This document shows positions 33,201 through 40,367 of a stretch of 63,258 nt of DNA, one piece after another; position 1 is the first letter of the stretch; each line of letters begins with the position of its first letter. The notes below the pieces were generated by a model. It saw nothing but the letters and a program-made list of their open reading frames with translations, had not been told where the DNA came from and ran no database searches. Source of the DNA: CAZWSX01 sp964636985. GTDB taxonomy: Bacteria > Planctomycetota > Planctomycetia > Pirellulales > Pirellulaceae. The stretch covers positions 1 through 63,258 of the forward strand of contig CAZWSX010000032.1 of NCBI GenBank assembly GCA_964636985.1, given 5' to 3'. A program made the translations under genes and the position numbers.

Positions 33201-35868
33201 CGCCGGCCAGCACGCTGGCGGCTGCCATGTGGACCGCAACCAGCGAAGTCGAGCAAGCGGTTTGAACATTGATGCTCGGCCCGCGCAGGTTCAGCTTGTA
33301 CGAGACGCGTGTCGTCAAGTAATCCTTGTCGTTACCGACCATCGTCAGGAAGCCAGTGAGCGAGTCGGGCATCATCAGCGCCGCCCCACCCATCTTCGCT
33401 TCGGCTTCCGTCGCGTGTTTGCCCGCGGGCAGCACGTGGTTGAGCAAATACGTGTTGAGCATCGCGCCGGCGTAAATGCCGACGGCATCAGGCGATGTAA
33501 GCGGGTTATAGCCAGCGTCTTCAAACGCTTCCCAGCAGCACTCCAGGAACAAGCGTTGTTGCGGGTCGAGCAGTTCCGCTTCGCGCGGCGTGTAGCCGAA
33601 GAACTCGGCGTCGAAGTTCTCGACTCCTTCGAGCACTGGTCCAGCCGCGACATAGCGCGGATCGCGAGCGCGACTGGGGGCGACGCCTGACGCCAACACC
33701 TCGTCGGTCGAGAACCGTGCAATAGACTCCACACCGCCGCACAAGTTACGCCAAAACTCGTCGAGCGTTCGCGCGCCGGGAAAGCGAGCCGCCATCCCAA
33801 TCACGGCGACGTAGCGTGAGTTGTCGTCGGCATGCGTGTTCTGGCGATGCTTCGCGCGCTCGCGGCTGGCGGCCAATGGATCGCGATTCGATGGTCGATC
33901 TCCCAAGAACTCCGCGAGCGTCCGGACCGTCGGATACTTGAACATGTCGACGATCGAAATCGTTCGCTCGAATGCTTGTTCGATCTTCGAATGGAGTTGC
34001 GCTAACAGAATCGACGACGCGCCTAGCTCGAAGACGTTTTGATCGAGCCCGATGGCTGTGCGGTTGAGCGTCTCTTTCCAGATCGCCGCGACTTTGGCTT
34101 GAACTTCCGACTCGGGAACGTGCACTGCTTCTTTGGCGTCGGCAGCCGCGAGCTCTGAATTTGCTTGTTCAATGAGCGCAGCAAATTCGCCTGCGGCCAA
34201 TCGTTCGGCTAATTGTCGGCGTTGCAGTTTGCCGATCGCCGTTTTGGGAATTGATGACTTTGGAACGAGCAACACGATCGAGGGTGAGAGGCCCGATTGC
34301 TCGACCAGGCGGCGACGAATGGCCCGCTGGATGCGAATGCGATCGCTCTCGGTCTTTGCGTTTGTGCTGGCGAAGATGGCCAGTCGCTCCGTATCGCCAT
34401 CGCCGGCTGTCGCGCAGGCGACGGCAAATGTCGGCTCGACACCTTCGACCGTCTCGACAATCGCTTCCAGTTCGGCGCAGTAGTAGTTCGCGCCGTTCAC
34501 GATAATGCTGTCTTTGGCCCGCCCGGTCAGATACAGTTCGCCGTCGGCTAAGAAGCCAAGATCTCCGGTGTCGAACCAGCCATCGCTGCGGAAAGCTTTG
34601 TTCGCTTCGGGGTCGTCAAAGTATCCGCGCGCTACGGCCGATCCCTGAACGTGCAACTGTCCCAAATGATTCTCGGGAAGGGCTTGCCCGTTCTCGTTCA
34701 CAACTCGCAGGGTGACGCCTTCGATTGCTTGACCAAGGCTCACAACGGTTTGCGTTTCTCGCTCGTTCGGCTTCCCGGCTTGGATTGCCGATCCAATCGA
34801 TGTCCGCTGGACCCAACGGGTCCGCAGCGGCTCGGCCTCACTGCCAACACGGTAGGTAATGCCTGAGCCCGTTTCGGCCATGCCGAAGGCAGGGCGCATT
34901 GCGTGGTTCTTCAGCCCGTAGATCGCAAGTGCCGAAGTAAAACGTTCGACCACTTGGGGCGAAACGGTTTCACCGGCCGTGAGCAATCCCTGGACGTTCG
35001 AGAGATCCCACTGGCGGTAAGGACTCTTCTTAACTGCGTTGGCAACGAGGGCATAAGCGAAGTTGGGTGCCCACGAGTGCGTTACCTTGTGCTGCGACAA
35101 CCAATCGATCCAGCGAAGCGGATCGGCCATCACTGTTTCTTTGGGAGCAAAGATGATTTGGCAGCCAGCCAGGATGCAGCGAATGTGCCAATCGGACATC
35201 GTTCCGATGTGATCGAAAGGCAGCCAGTTGAAGGCGATGTCGTTTGCCGATTGCCGGCCCAACTTGTTCGCCGCCACCGCCCGCGAAATCAGATTTGCGT
35301 GCGTCAGTTCAATACACTTCATGGCGCCGGTGCTGCCCGACGTCAGGGTGAGCAACGCGACATCGTTGGACGAAACTTGAACAGGTTGAAGTTCATCACC
35401 CGAGGCTGTGCTCTTTGCCAAGTCTTCGTAGGCGAGCCACTGCGTTTGCGTTGCGAGCTGATCGGCAACCCAGCGACCTCGTTCGCCAAGCTCGTGCGAG
35501 GAAATAATCGCGCGTGGTTGGAGACGTTTGCAAAGGTTAACCAGGGCATCGACAGCGCGGCTGGAGCTTCCTCCACTAGGCACTGCCGCTACGGCCGGAA
35601 CGAGCCCAGCCCATTGGCACCCCCAGAAAAGGGAGACTATCGGCTGGGACGCCTCCAATTGAAACACAATGCGATCGCCGGGGCTAAAACCGAGGCGTTT
35701 GAAGTCCGAAGCGAGGGCTTTGGCATTGTGAATAAGTTGTCGATAACTCTCGCGCACAGCATGCCCGGCTGCGTCCAGATGGCACACTCCACCGGTGGGG
35801 TGGGCATGGGCAGCCGCGAGCAAAGCCTGGGAAAGCGTTTGAGGCTCGACGGCAAACACCTCTTCCAT
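24280..35868 (-). CDS. Large type I polyketide synthase with N-terminal acyl-activating ligase
   Basis: The 3862-residue protein reads as follows. Acyl-AMP/CoA ligase, about 1-560 (LTLTSGSTGAMKC at 173-185; WLPFDHIG at 215-222; GWFDTGDLGFL). ACP1 with Ser619 (LGASSI). KS1, about 686-1127, Cys872, His1008, His1048. Degenerate AT, about 1226-1420. ACP2, Ser1538. KS2, about 1652-2072, Cys1824, His1958, His1995. AT, about 2184-2470, Ser2277 (GHSVG) and HAFH (2377-2380), which predicts malonyl-CoA. DH, about 2550-2835, His2584 and Asp2755. ER, about 3100-3420 (LNFRDVL; HAAAGGVGQAA). KR, about 3433-3610 (TGGFGGLG; LDD at 3524-3526, B-type; Ser3568, Tyr3581, Asn3585). ACP3, Ser3753. An acidic docking tail ends in LDQYSDAEVEAMLREKYLDKG-like residues. 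A GAGG ribosome site lies just before the ATG. It would activate a carboxylic acid and extend it; with the next gene it forms a complete line. Confidence 0.95.
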   Translation of the reverse strand: MEEVFAVEPQTLSQALLAAAHAHPTGGVCHLDAAGHAVRESYRQLIHNAKALASDFKRLGFSPGDRIVFQLEASQPIVSLFWGCQWAGLVPAVAAVPSGGSSSRAVDALVNLCKRLQPRAIISSHELGERGRWVADQLATQTQWLAYEDLAKSTASGDELQPVQVSSNDVALLTLTSGSTGAMKCIELTHANLISRAVAANKLGRQSANDIAFNWLPFDHIGTMSDWHIRCILAGCQIIFAPKETVMADPLRWIDWLSQHKVTHSWAPNFAYALVANAVKKSPYRQWDLSNVQGLLTAGETVSPQVVERFTSALAIYGLKNHAMRPAFGMAETGSGITYRVGSEAEPLRTRWVQRTSIGSAIQAGKPNERETQTVVSLGQAIEGVTLRVVNENGQALPENHLGQLHVQGSAVARGYFDDPEANKAFRSDGWFDTGDLGFLADGELYLTGRAKDSIIVNGANYYCAELEAIVETVEGVEPTFAVACATAGDGDTERLAIFASTNAKTESDRIRIQRAIRRRLVEQSGLSPSIVLLVPKSSIPKTAIGKLQRRQLAERLAAGEFAALIEQANSELAAADAKEAVHVPESEVQAKVAAIWKETLNRTAIGLDQNVFELGASSILLAQLHSKIEQAFERTISIVDMFKYPTVRTLAEFLGDRPSNRDPLAASRERAKHRQNTHADDNSRYVAVIGMAARFPGARTLDEFWRNLCGGVESIARFSTDEVLASGVAPSRARDPRYVAAGPVLEGVENFDAEFFGYTPREAELLDPQQRLFLECCWEAFEDAGYNPLTSPDAVGIYAGAMLNTYLLNHVLPAGKHATEAEAKMGGAALMMPDSLTGFLTMVGNDKDYLTTRVSYKLNLRGPSINVQTACSTSLVAVHMAAASVLAGECDMALAGGVSVKTPQQAGYLYEDDLIASPDGHCRPFDAQAQGTIFGNGAGVVLLKRLDRALADGDHIYAVVKGSAINNDGGVKAGYMAPSELGQAAVTAESLFAANVDPRTIGLVEAHGTATPLGDPIEVAGLAQAFRQSTADNGFCALGSVKGNVGHLQIASGIAGFIKAVLAIDRQAIPPTLHFATANPKIDFANSPFFVNTKLLPWKEPSHPRRASVNSLGIGGANAHVVLEEAPQTKPLSNASSSPRTLTLSARTATALVELASKFEAWLRAHPSASIADVAFTASTGRVPFSHRLAVTGKSATEWADQLQSWAAAAPETSAVAGLASESPTIVFHFSGEQPEVLQGTNELYRDEPAYKAVVERCLSALSPVVANEVRTLITSGSSNDANSVSARLAAITAQYALASLWLDWCLSPAYVTSDDACKQVASAFAGEIAIDDLLKAVENGTAIESIARRAPRIPLSGPTANGSRLPVKITVASSDRNAIAETLARLFVAGASIDWRKVAGGARRVSLPTYPFQRQRYWIDRPKPAIEAQPHHPNGNGVKKSGANGNGNGRHGPTNGNDAKTNGVYSPDEFARETPRQVTGNVPTLDTLRQKLADALPRDRKSLITNLLRQQLAQALGVSVEKIPLDRGFSDLGVDSLTAVELRNRLQQSLDHALPVTLLFDHPTVMALAGMLTDLVDRKVALPPPSNVRAASAPAPQPLPSTTPVASQPPGDPKKTGSAAVTHVGARTPPVLEAKRTERMTVNIPPTGKIEPLAIIGIACRLPGGVDKPEKLWTVLHEGVCTTSEIPADRWDIDAYYSPDRSLPGKMATRSGSFINDIVHFDPQFFGVARREANALDPQQRLLLEVSWEAFENAGIQPEKLAGSQTGVFLGLCGVDYSLLTAKRKERITPYFGTGTSSATACGRLSYFYGLNGPCFSIDTACSSSLVSAHQAFHSLSRGECDLALIGGSNMVIAPEPMITFSKAQMLAVDGKCKTFDASADGYVRGEGVIIMLVKRLSDALRAGDNIWCVVKGSAVNQDGRSNGLTAPSATAQEAVIRTALDSAGLRPDQISYLEAHGTGTPLGDSIELSALDAVFGGRDKPLTIGSLKTNLGHTEAVSGVNGMLKVILAMNHQRIPRHLHFNNPNPNAHWESFHVPTEEEPWNVDEGKRWAGISSFGFGGTNAHVILEEPPARTRVPLASQPRSSGRPVHLLPISAKHPQALTDLAARYAETLQAAGTNSLEAICAAAATTRSDMGYRLAIVANSTAEAVERLQMVAKKGLAAASEIPGVASGEAGETSPKLAMLFTGQGSQYVGMAKQLYENQPVFRRTLDRCDELLRPWLPDSLLSQIYPTGSESALDQTAFTQPALFAIEYSLFELWKSWGIEPDVVLGHSVGEYVAACAAGVFDLEDGLRLIAARAQLVQSLPPGGEMHAIMATQAWVEEAIRGSNGKAHIAAVNGPKQVVISGEHDAVAKVVAKAQAEGIRVSQLTVSHAFHSHLLDPILDDFLTEASSVRFHKPNRTIISNLTGQPAGDEIATPEYWRDHLRHAVLFAKGIQAAADLGCQVFIEAGPKAVLSAMGRICLPDPQYLWLPSLSSPGSDWQTILSSVARWYAAGGKVAWDKLYDPRLGRGQKLPNYAFQRQKYWLEEPLTEEEPSSAGGSGGTATGHPILGRRIALPRGQTMFEGKVGTTSPFWLVDHQVEGYSLFPASGFLEVLFAAGNAIAPHKSLKIEDAQFHRGFPPQPDRNETVQILVSPVQGAAGKHKVEFFRQVEHVDGPPTEMHHASGVVTANDHEHESLDLDAIRARCDKHWDAKTYYEDLWTRGLQFGYFFQSLKGIDYCRGEALARWEAPNEIANDLGNYLVHPAILDTAFQVVGAAGDDRLRKPFLPAGVEKVEYFGSPSKTGLAYARIRYDESPEAEGLVVADVILADDEGRILAKATRFKVRRVVSVAERMGVKSQFAPWLHGMGWRPVAFNSAATFDRVGTWLIVTDEAAGDSAASTALAKKLSQEDQQAVVARLGSKCQRISNDEFEVRPGEVEDFRQLLRDLSDGVRPQLRGILFLSGPTSTNETAPPDVQPVLLRGLLNLIHATSGSGTTAGLAPTARLVVATRGAMSVVEGDRVPAVAQGSLWGLGGTSAGEYPEARVTRVDLDPADSADEVVEALWCELAAGEASQQDAEFQVAWRGGQRYGARMTRQKATTVRMDRPDEPFRLAISSYGALENLRLAASPRRVPGPGEIEIEVDASGLNFRDVLRALGMLQEFEAPLGITSAETAPFGFECAGRVVALGPDVTDFTIGQDVVAVATGALASHVTVAARQCAVRPQEISAVEAATLPLPFLTALYGLEKLAQIKPGQKVLIHAAAGGVGQAAVQLAMRSGAEVFATASPGKWEFLEALGVKHIYNSRTTDFSAAIMKDTDGKGVDVVLNSLNGEFIEASLNCLAQGGAFVEIGKIGIWTRELMARRRPDVVYFPFDLGDEERAAPGFLGRLLNELMPRMASRELSPLPHRLLGIEQAVTAFRHVAQGRHRGKVVLGFDRPQHGVRIRQDGCYLVTGGFGGLGLQVAKKLASIGAKQLVLIGREGAKTPEQQQAVAEIEALGTKVHVAKGDVSNADSLAAALASLPSPLRGIVHSAGVLDDGTIRQLTWDRFEKVLAPKVAGAWNLHKATAGMGLDFFVCFSSAAGLLGATGQGNYASANQFLDALAHYRRAAGLPGQSLDWGPWAEAGMAARMDARNQQRLAAMGMQQIPLAGGLEVFVQMLADDLVQTAIVPIDWNRFLQNTPAIPFFQELRPKSQGRGDGSAASPAAAAAPAANSEALEELKKTPVAQRQAKILEIVRTTIGAVLGFSAESVPPRGRLFDLGLDSLTAVELQNRLQRGLQVVLPATVAFDHPTVEALAKHLLTLVQLGPEPEAPAKPAAASPPMTATNGHRNGHGAEKHAEEMQTPEESSAENLDQYSDAEVEAMLREKYLDKG
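31609..32193 (-). other. Degenerate acyltransferase domain within the PKS
   Basis: Residues 1226-1420 keep the outline of an AT: IVFHFSGEQPEVLQ stands where ATs have VFLFTGQGSQ, YALASLWLDW aligns with the pre-nucleophile helix, and YPFQRQRYW closes the domain. At the nucleophile elbow, where AT2 has VLGHSVGEY, this copy has YVTSDDACKQV, so the catalytic serine and its glycines are gone. The segment is about 195 residues instead of about 300, and the HAFH specificity motif is absent. The reading frame is intact through it. Confidence 0.85.
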
Positions 35869-35883
35869 CCTCTATTGAAACGA

Positions 35884-35919
35884 AAAAGTCGCTAATTGTC
35901 GCAATAAACTGCGACTTTT
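35884..35919. promoter_or_regulatory. Alternative hairpin in the PKS leader
   Basis: AAAAGTCGC (35884-35892) and GCGACTTTT (35911-35919) form a perfect 9-bp stem with an 18-base loop, starting 16 bp upstream of the PKS start codon. A third arm, GTCGC (35898-35902), can pair with the same GCGAC instead, giving two exclusive structures. It could be a repressor operator or an RNA control element; no known riboswitch was recognised. Confidence 0.55.
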
Positions 35920-35963
35920 CCCGATTCCGTGCGTTGCTAACGATCGCTTCCGCGCCCCCTTCA

Positions 35964-35989
35964 GTAGCGGTGCCTCAAAGGCTCGCTAC
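35964..35989. repeat. GTAGCG/CGCTAC intergenic hairpin
   Basis: GTAGCG (35964-35969) and CGCTAC (35984-35989) form a 6-bp stem, and an overlapping CAGTAG/CTACTG pair (35962-35967, 35990-35995) can pair as an alternative. Related hairpins occur at 40322 and 59790. Confidence 0.5.
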
Positions 35990-36316
35990 CTACTGGTCAA
36001 AGCGAAGAATCCTCATTGGTGTAACTATACCAGTTCACGCTTCGGTTGGCCGCATTCTGGTAGTTTTCGACTCGCTCAAGATCGACATTCGACTTAGAGG
36101 TCTGCCACAAGTCCAACAATTAAGGGGATTGTGGCGCTTTTGTCGAAAGCGCACTCACAGGGTTGCAAGCGCTCACACGGCGTTGTGTGTTGCGGCAAGA
36201 TAAACGGAAGTACATTCCTTCGATGGAACGAACGTCCTGCATTATTCCCGCCAACGAAGTGTCAGGCACCACACAAAATCTAGATTGGCGGGAATCCCGA
36301 GCTCGCTGACGCAAAA

Positions 36317-38740
36317 TTATTCGGCAGCGCTCTCGGCAAGGGCCTTCTCATAGTACGCAGCTGCTTGATCGTAAGCTTTTCGCGCAGCGGGCCGCTCGCT
36401 TTCGCGGATCTGTTTTTCTTTCGCTTTCCAGCACACGTCGACTGCCTCCCGGCACCACTTGGCGCTGCGCTTGCTGGCTCGCACCGGCTTGTTGTCGACG
36501 TCCACCCAGATGGGGTTGGTGTGGCAGGTCGGGAAGATCCGAAGCGCCACCCAACTGCTGTGAGGAATATCGACGTCGAACGAGAGGGACTCGGTCCGGC
36601 CATCGGCATCGAGCATCTTCTTGGCGACCGCTTCGCCGTTGACGATCAACTCGACAGGAACCTGCCGTGAATCGCCCACGCGCGCACGCTCGACGTGCCA
36701 GTAAGGCTTGCTGTCCAACCGAGCGTTACGTATCCGCTCAGTCGCTTCCGTTGGCTTCTCAGCGAGCAACGCCGCAGCATCGCAGGTGACTCGCACCTTT
36801 CCAGGCTTCGCGAGTGCAACGCGACTATGTTGTTTGTTGGTGCCGAGTTCGCCCACTTCGAGATCGTTCACTTTGAAATCGAAGAGGTGCGAGAGGCCGT
36901 CGGTGCAGTAGCTGCGGCCGTCCTTGATTCCTTGAGACCAGGCATCGAAGTCGAGCGGCTTATCCGTCGGCTGCTTGACGTAGATCCGGCCCAGGCCGAC
37001 TCGTTCCCCATAGATGCACGGAAAGTCGGTCTCGCCGCTGATTCGCGTCGTCACTCCGCAGTTGAGCGTGTGGTACCAGACGTTGAGTTCCCAAACGACA
37101 GGCGTGTCGACGGCCGAGATGAAATCGCAGACATCGTTCGCCCCGGTGACGACATACTCATTGGCTCCGATCCCATCGAACTTGGGCATCGCATAGTCGG
37201 GCAACGTCGCCGCAGCCTTTCCTTGCCAGCCGTTGGGTGCACCACCCCACGGTTGACTGCTGAATTTCCGCGAGCCATCGGGCATCACATCAGGCAGGCC
37301 CAATCCCCAACCGCTATGGCTGTAGCCGACAATTCCACCTTGGTCGCGTCCCCATTGCAGGACGGGCTGCGTCCAACTGGGCCACTCTTCAATTTGGGTA
37401 GTGCCGGGGTAGTCGTCCTCTTGCAAACGCAGCAAACACAAGTGGCCTGCGTGGGACGAGGGAAAGCCGCTCACTTCGATGTCGTACCGCATCAGGTTTT
37501 GCGGCGTGGAAATGGCGGAGGTCTTCCCTTCGAAATAGCGCTTCTGGGTGTACCAGCATGGGCCCCACGTAAGCACACAGCCAACGTTGAGGTCCTCGCC
37601 AATAAGGTGCCGCATCATGTCGGTGGGCCCGACCCCTTCGGTCGGGCTGTCGTAATGGGCGCAACCGGCGGCGTGAACGTGGTGGTCGCCCGAGAACCAT
37701 CCGCGCATCTTGGGATGAACCCACCGTTCGAGGCGAAAGGCTTCGGCGTGACTTACGGCTCCTTCAGGAATCGTCACCTTGCGACTCCCAACCACATACT
37801 CCGGTCCACGGCTCCACGAGACGGTGTACTCGCCTGCGGGCAGAGAAACGGTTTCGCCATCAGCTCGATAGATCTGCTCGTGAAAGAAAAAGTCAGGAGC
37901 CAGTCGCCGGGCTGTATTGGGATAAACGCGGCCAAAGCGGTCGCGGATGGTGAACGCGGCCGTCGTCGGCGCTCCATTTTCATCGCGGACATGCATCGCC
38001 ATCTGGCACGAGGGAACGCACTCGAACAGGATCGCCGTCTCGTTGCGGAAACCGAGGTCCTGCGTCCCTTGTCCGACGTCGAAGACCAGCGTTGCTTCGC
38101 GGCGTCCTTTATCGCGACTATAAAGTTGCACAACGCGGTATTCGCACTCCAGTCCCGAGAGTTCCTTTGCAAGGGGCTGCTTCGTAAACGACTGGATATC
38201 CAGGAAACGTTGGGCCGCCTCGGCCGCGGTTACGAGTTTTTCGACCGACTGCGGCTTTTCGCGCGATCCCTTTCCTTGTTGGTAGTTCGGTGCGGAGTTG
38301 GGGCTGGCGATGCGCAGCTCGGGATTGATCCGAGCCTCGTTGTGGACTTTGACCAGGAACGTCCGCCATCCTTGTTCGATCAATTCCGGCTTGGTGGGTC
38401 CGTTAACCACTTTGACGCGGCTCTCGGGATTGATATTCACCATCGCGAGGCAATGCTTGTCGAGCGTTTTTTGGATGGCGGCCACGGCTTCGGGACCGTT
38501 CGTGTTTTCGACGGCGGCGGCAATCGCTTTCACGTCGTCCGTTGGCAATGGGGAGCCAACGTACTCCAGCGCTTGCACCACCCGCTGAACGGCGGCCTTG
38601 AGCGGCTGGGATTCGACGTCAACGACAGGCAAAACCGGATCGGCAGCCAACAGTGGCTTGAGTGCCAGGCAAATCGAAAGAACAAGACAAGCGATCGAAC
38701 CGATTCGAACAAGGCGCTCGAAAACAACGCGGGAGAACAT
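36317..38740 (-). CDS. Exported CehA/McbA-like metallohydrolase family protein
   Basis: From the ATG at 38740 the protein has 807 residues. The start is chosen because GGAGG lies 5 bases upstream, while the longer frame begins with TTG and would bury that site. A cleavable signal peptide is seen (MFSRVVFERLVRIGSIACLV... ending in LLAADP). After about 200 N-terminal residues and a beta-rich domain, the PHP-like metal site begins with WFSGDHHVHAAGCAHYDSPTEG and continues with GIVGYSHSGWG and WELNVWYHTLNCG, as in CehA/McbA enzymes. Those hydrolyse carbamates, but planctomycete homologues are numerous and uncharacterised. The protein probably acts in the periplasm or paryphoplasm. Confidence 0.82.
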   Translation of the reverse strand: MFSRVVFERLVRIGSIACLVLSICLALKPLLAADPVLPVVDVESQPLKAAVQRVVQALEYVGSPLPTDDVKAIAAAVENTNGPEAVAAIQKTLDKHCLAMVNINPESRVKVVNGPTKPELIEQGWRTFLVKVHNEARINPELRIASPNSAPNYQQGKGSREKPQSVEKLVTAAEAAQRFLDIQSFTKQPLAKELSGLECEYRVVQLYSRDKGRREATLVFDVGQGTQDLGFRNETAILFECVPSCQMAMHVRDENGAPTTAAFTIRDRFGRVYPNTARRLAPDFFFHEQIYRADGETVSLPAGEYTVSWSRGPEYVVGSRKVTIPEGAVSHAEAFRLERWVHPKMRGWFSGDHHVHAAGCAHYDSPTEGVGPTDMMRHLIGEDLNVGCVLTWGPCWYTQKRYFEGKTSAISTPQNLMRYDIEVSGFPSSHAGHLCLLRLQEDDYPGTTQIEEWPSWTQPVLQWGRDQGGIVGYSHSGWGLGLPDVMPDGSRKFSSQPWGGAPNGWQGKAAATLPDYAMPKFDGIGANEYVVTGANDVCDFISAVDTPVVWELNVWYHTLNCGVTTRISGETDFPCIYGERVGLGRIYVKQPTDKPLDFDAWSQGIKDGRSYCTDGLSHLFDFKVNDLEVGELGTNKQHSRVALAKPGKVRVTCDAAALLAEKPTEATERIRNARLDSKPYWHVERARVGDSRQVPVELIVNGEAVAKKMLDADGRTESLSFDVDIPHSSWVALRIFPTCHTNPIWVDVDNKPVRASKRSAKWCREAVDVCWKAKEKQIRESERPAARKAYDQAAAYYEKALAESAAE

Positions 38741-38745
38741 GTGGG

Positions 38746-38750
38746 CCTCC
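38746..38750 (-). promoter_or_regulatory. Ribosome binding site fixing the metallohydrolase start
   Basis: GGAGG on the minus strand lies 5 bases before the ATG at 38740. It falls inside the longer TTG-initiated frame (38755) and so argues for the shorter start and a normal signal peptide. Confidence 0.75.
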
Positions 38751-38947
38751 GTCAACGATGGTCCAGGGTGGGATCGACAACAGCGCAGAATGCTTCAGGA
38801 AGGAAACACGAAGGAAAATGCCCGCCGTCAGTGTAATAGGTAGCAAGGCCGCTTTGCCAACAGATTCCTGTAAGACAAGTCCCAAAGGGAAGCGGGCTGT
38901 TAGACTACAGAGATTGACCGTTTATCCCCCGGGGCGTCCCTTTCGCC

Positions 38948-39616
38948 ATGAGCCACGATCCGACTACCGTTGTTTGGCACGACCACGCTGTTTCGACTGC
39001 CGACCGTGAGAAGCTCAACGGCCACCGCGGCTGCGTATTGTGGTTCACAGGACTCAGCGGCAGCGGAAAAAGCACGATTGCCAATCTGGTCGATCACATG
39101 CTCGTCGAAAAGAAACGGGCCCACACGTTCGTGCTCGACGGCGATAATGTTCGCCACGGCTTGAATGCCACGCCCGAAGGCCTGGCCAGTCGCGGAGCAG
39201 ACTACGCCCGGCGATTCGGCTTAACCTTTTCGGCGGAAGACCGGGCAGAGAACATTCGCCGCATCGGCTGCGTGGCCGAGTTGTTTGCGTCGGCTGGTCT
39301 AATCACGTTGACCGCGTTCGTGAGTCCCTATCGCGCCGATCGCGACGCCGTGCGCCAGCTTGTGAACGCCCAAGAGGGTGGCGACCGATTTTTGGAAATT
39401 TTTGTCGATACGCCGATTGCCGTTTGCGAGCAGCGCGACCCTAAAGGTCTCTACAAAAAGGCTCGCGCAGGACTGATTCCCAACTTCACAGGAATTTCCG
39501 ACCCCTACGAGCCGCCGGAAAAACCGGAGCTGCACCTGGTTAATGACGGCATCACTCCGGAAGAGGCCGCAAAGCAGGTTGTGGAGTTTTTAAGCCGTAA
39601 GGGTGTATTCTTTTAA
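38948..39616 (+). CDS. cysC: Adenylyl-sulfate kinase
   Basis: CysC phosphorylates adenylyl sulfate (APS) to 3'-phosphoadenylyl sulfate (PAPS), used in sulfate assimilation and for sulfation. The 222-residue protein carries the P-loop GLSGSGKST (35-43), the DGDNVRHGLN motif, GFSAEDR-like FSAEDRAENIRRIG, and the FVDTPIAVCEQRDPKGLYKKARAG block, all standard. It is not fused to CysN and no sulfate adenylyltransferase is adjacent. It is divergent from the exported metallohydrolase. No Shine-Dalgarno sequence is obvious at the ATG. Confidence 0.97.
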   Translation: MSHDPTTVVWHDHAVSTADREKLNGHRGCVLWFTGLSGSGKSTIANLVDHMLVEKKRAHTFVLDGDNVRHGLNATPEGLASRGADYARRFGLTFSAEDRAENIRRIGCVAELFASAGLITLTAFVSPYRADRDAVRQLVNAQEGGDRFLEIFVDTPIAVCEQRDPKGLYKKARAGLIPNFTGISDPYEPPEKPELHLVNDGITPEEAAKQVVEFLSRKGVFF

Positions 39617-40074
39617 GGCTGAGGGCGGCATCACAGCCATCAATGGTGTCCGGGCCCGAAGTGCTAGCTTGATAGCGCGCGATTTATTCACCAATGTCAA
39701 CTCATCCTCCGTTAACAGCCTGTTGCGGTTGGGTGAATAGCCCAACTGGAGAGTTGACACAGGATAACCAATCCCGATAATGACAGACCGCCAGCGAGGA
39801 TGCCCGCCAGGGGCGATTTGTCTCCAGCTGCGTGGTCAGTGCGAGTTTTAAACTGCAAATTTCAAAGCCGCTCATTTTCAATTTTGAGAATTTCAGACGA
39901 TCGTCTCCTTGTGCACGACGGTCGTGTGGTTCGACATAACGTGATTCGTCGTCGGGTAGTTCATCGAACCAACTTGACGATTGGATCATTGACTGCACAT
40001 CTATCGGTCGCGCTGGATTGGCGCTTCCAGGATGTGCATTTGTTTCCCAAAGCTCAGCGTATGGAGACTTTCGC
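39617..40074. other. Intergenic stretch after cysC, no gene recognised
   Basis: No frame in these 458 bp resembles a known protein. A weak GGCTG/CAGCC stem-loop immediately follows cysC, without a T tract. The longest frame (minus strand, 39702-40163) overlaps the BON gene antisense and has no ribosome site. Confidence 0.5.
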
Positions 40075-40299
40075 ATGTCGCGGCTGACGCTCCTTTCGGA
40101 CGTCGAAATTCGAATTCGTTCGGCACTGCAACGCAGTCCTATCCATAGACTGCGCATGCTCACCGTCTTCCACGACGGAGACAGTGTCCGGCTTGTTGGC
40201 GCCGTGGAATCGTTCTACCAAAAGCAACTCGCCCAGGAGCTGGTTCGGCCGCTGGCGCACGGTCTGGAGATTTGCAACGAAGTCGATGTTGACTGGTAA
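40075..40299 (+). CDS. Small BON-domain-like protein
   Basis: The 74-residue protein starts at the ATG preceded by GGAG with an 8-base spacing. Its sequence follows a single BON domain: an N-terminal helix (EIRIRSALQ), a strand and glycine turn (VRLVGAVESFYQKQLAQELV) and the closing HGLEICNEVDVDW, which matches the usual V-x-N-x-I/L-V end. BON domains bind phospholipid or other ligands and are common in exported stress proteins, but no signal peptide is visible, so this one may be cytoplasmic. It stands alone upstream of glgC with a 255-bp gap. Confidence 0.72.
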   Translation: MSRLTLLSDVEIRIRSALQRSPIHRLRMLTVFHDGDSVRLVGAVESFYQKQLAQELVRPLAHGLEICNEVDVDW

Positions 40300-40321
40300 C
40301 AGGGTCGACTGATAACTGATT

Positions 40322-40367
40322 CGCTACCTTGGTAACCCGTCGACTGGCAGCCATTCAGTTGGTAGCG
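40322..40367. repeat. CGCTACC/GGTAGCG intergenic hairpin
   Basis: CGCTACC (40322-40328) and GGTAGCG (40361-40367) are perfect 7-bp complements around a 32-base loop, just after the BON gene and before glgC. The motif recurs in other intergenic gaps of this window. Confidence 0.5.

Larger units (their letters stand above)
35869..36316. other. PKS leader and intergenic region
   Basis: This 448-bp gap lies between the start of the large PKS and the end of the metallohydrolase, both on the minus strand. It contains no convincing gene. It holds a 9-bp-stem hairpin close to the PKS start (35884-35919) and a GTAGCG/CGCTAC hairpin (35964-35989). A weak TATAGT (minus strand, 36024-36029) could be a -10 element, but no good -35 partner was seen. 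Confidence 0.6.

Noticed and set aside
20369..35868. PKS cluster as a trans-AT system with its own trans-acyltransferase in the window
   Set aside because: No stand-alone AT gene, phosphopantetheinyl transferase or other trans-AT accessory gene was found between 1 and 63258.
36695..38836. A 713-residue plus-strand frame opposite the metallohydrolase
   Set aside because: The sense gene has a signal peptide, ribosome site and metal-binding motifs; the antisense frame has none and is composition-driven.
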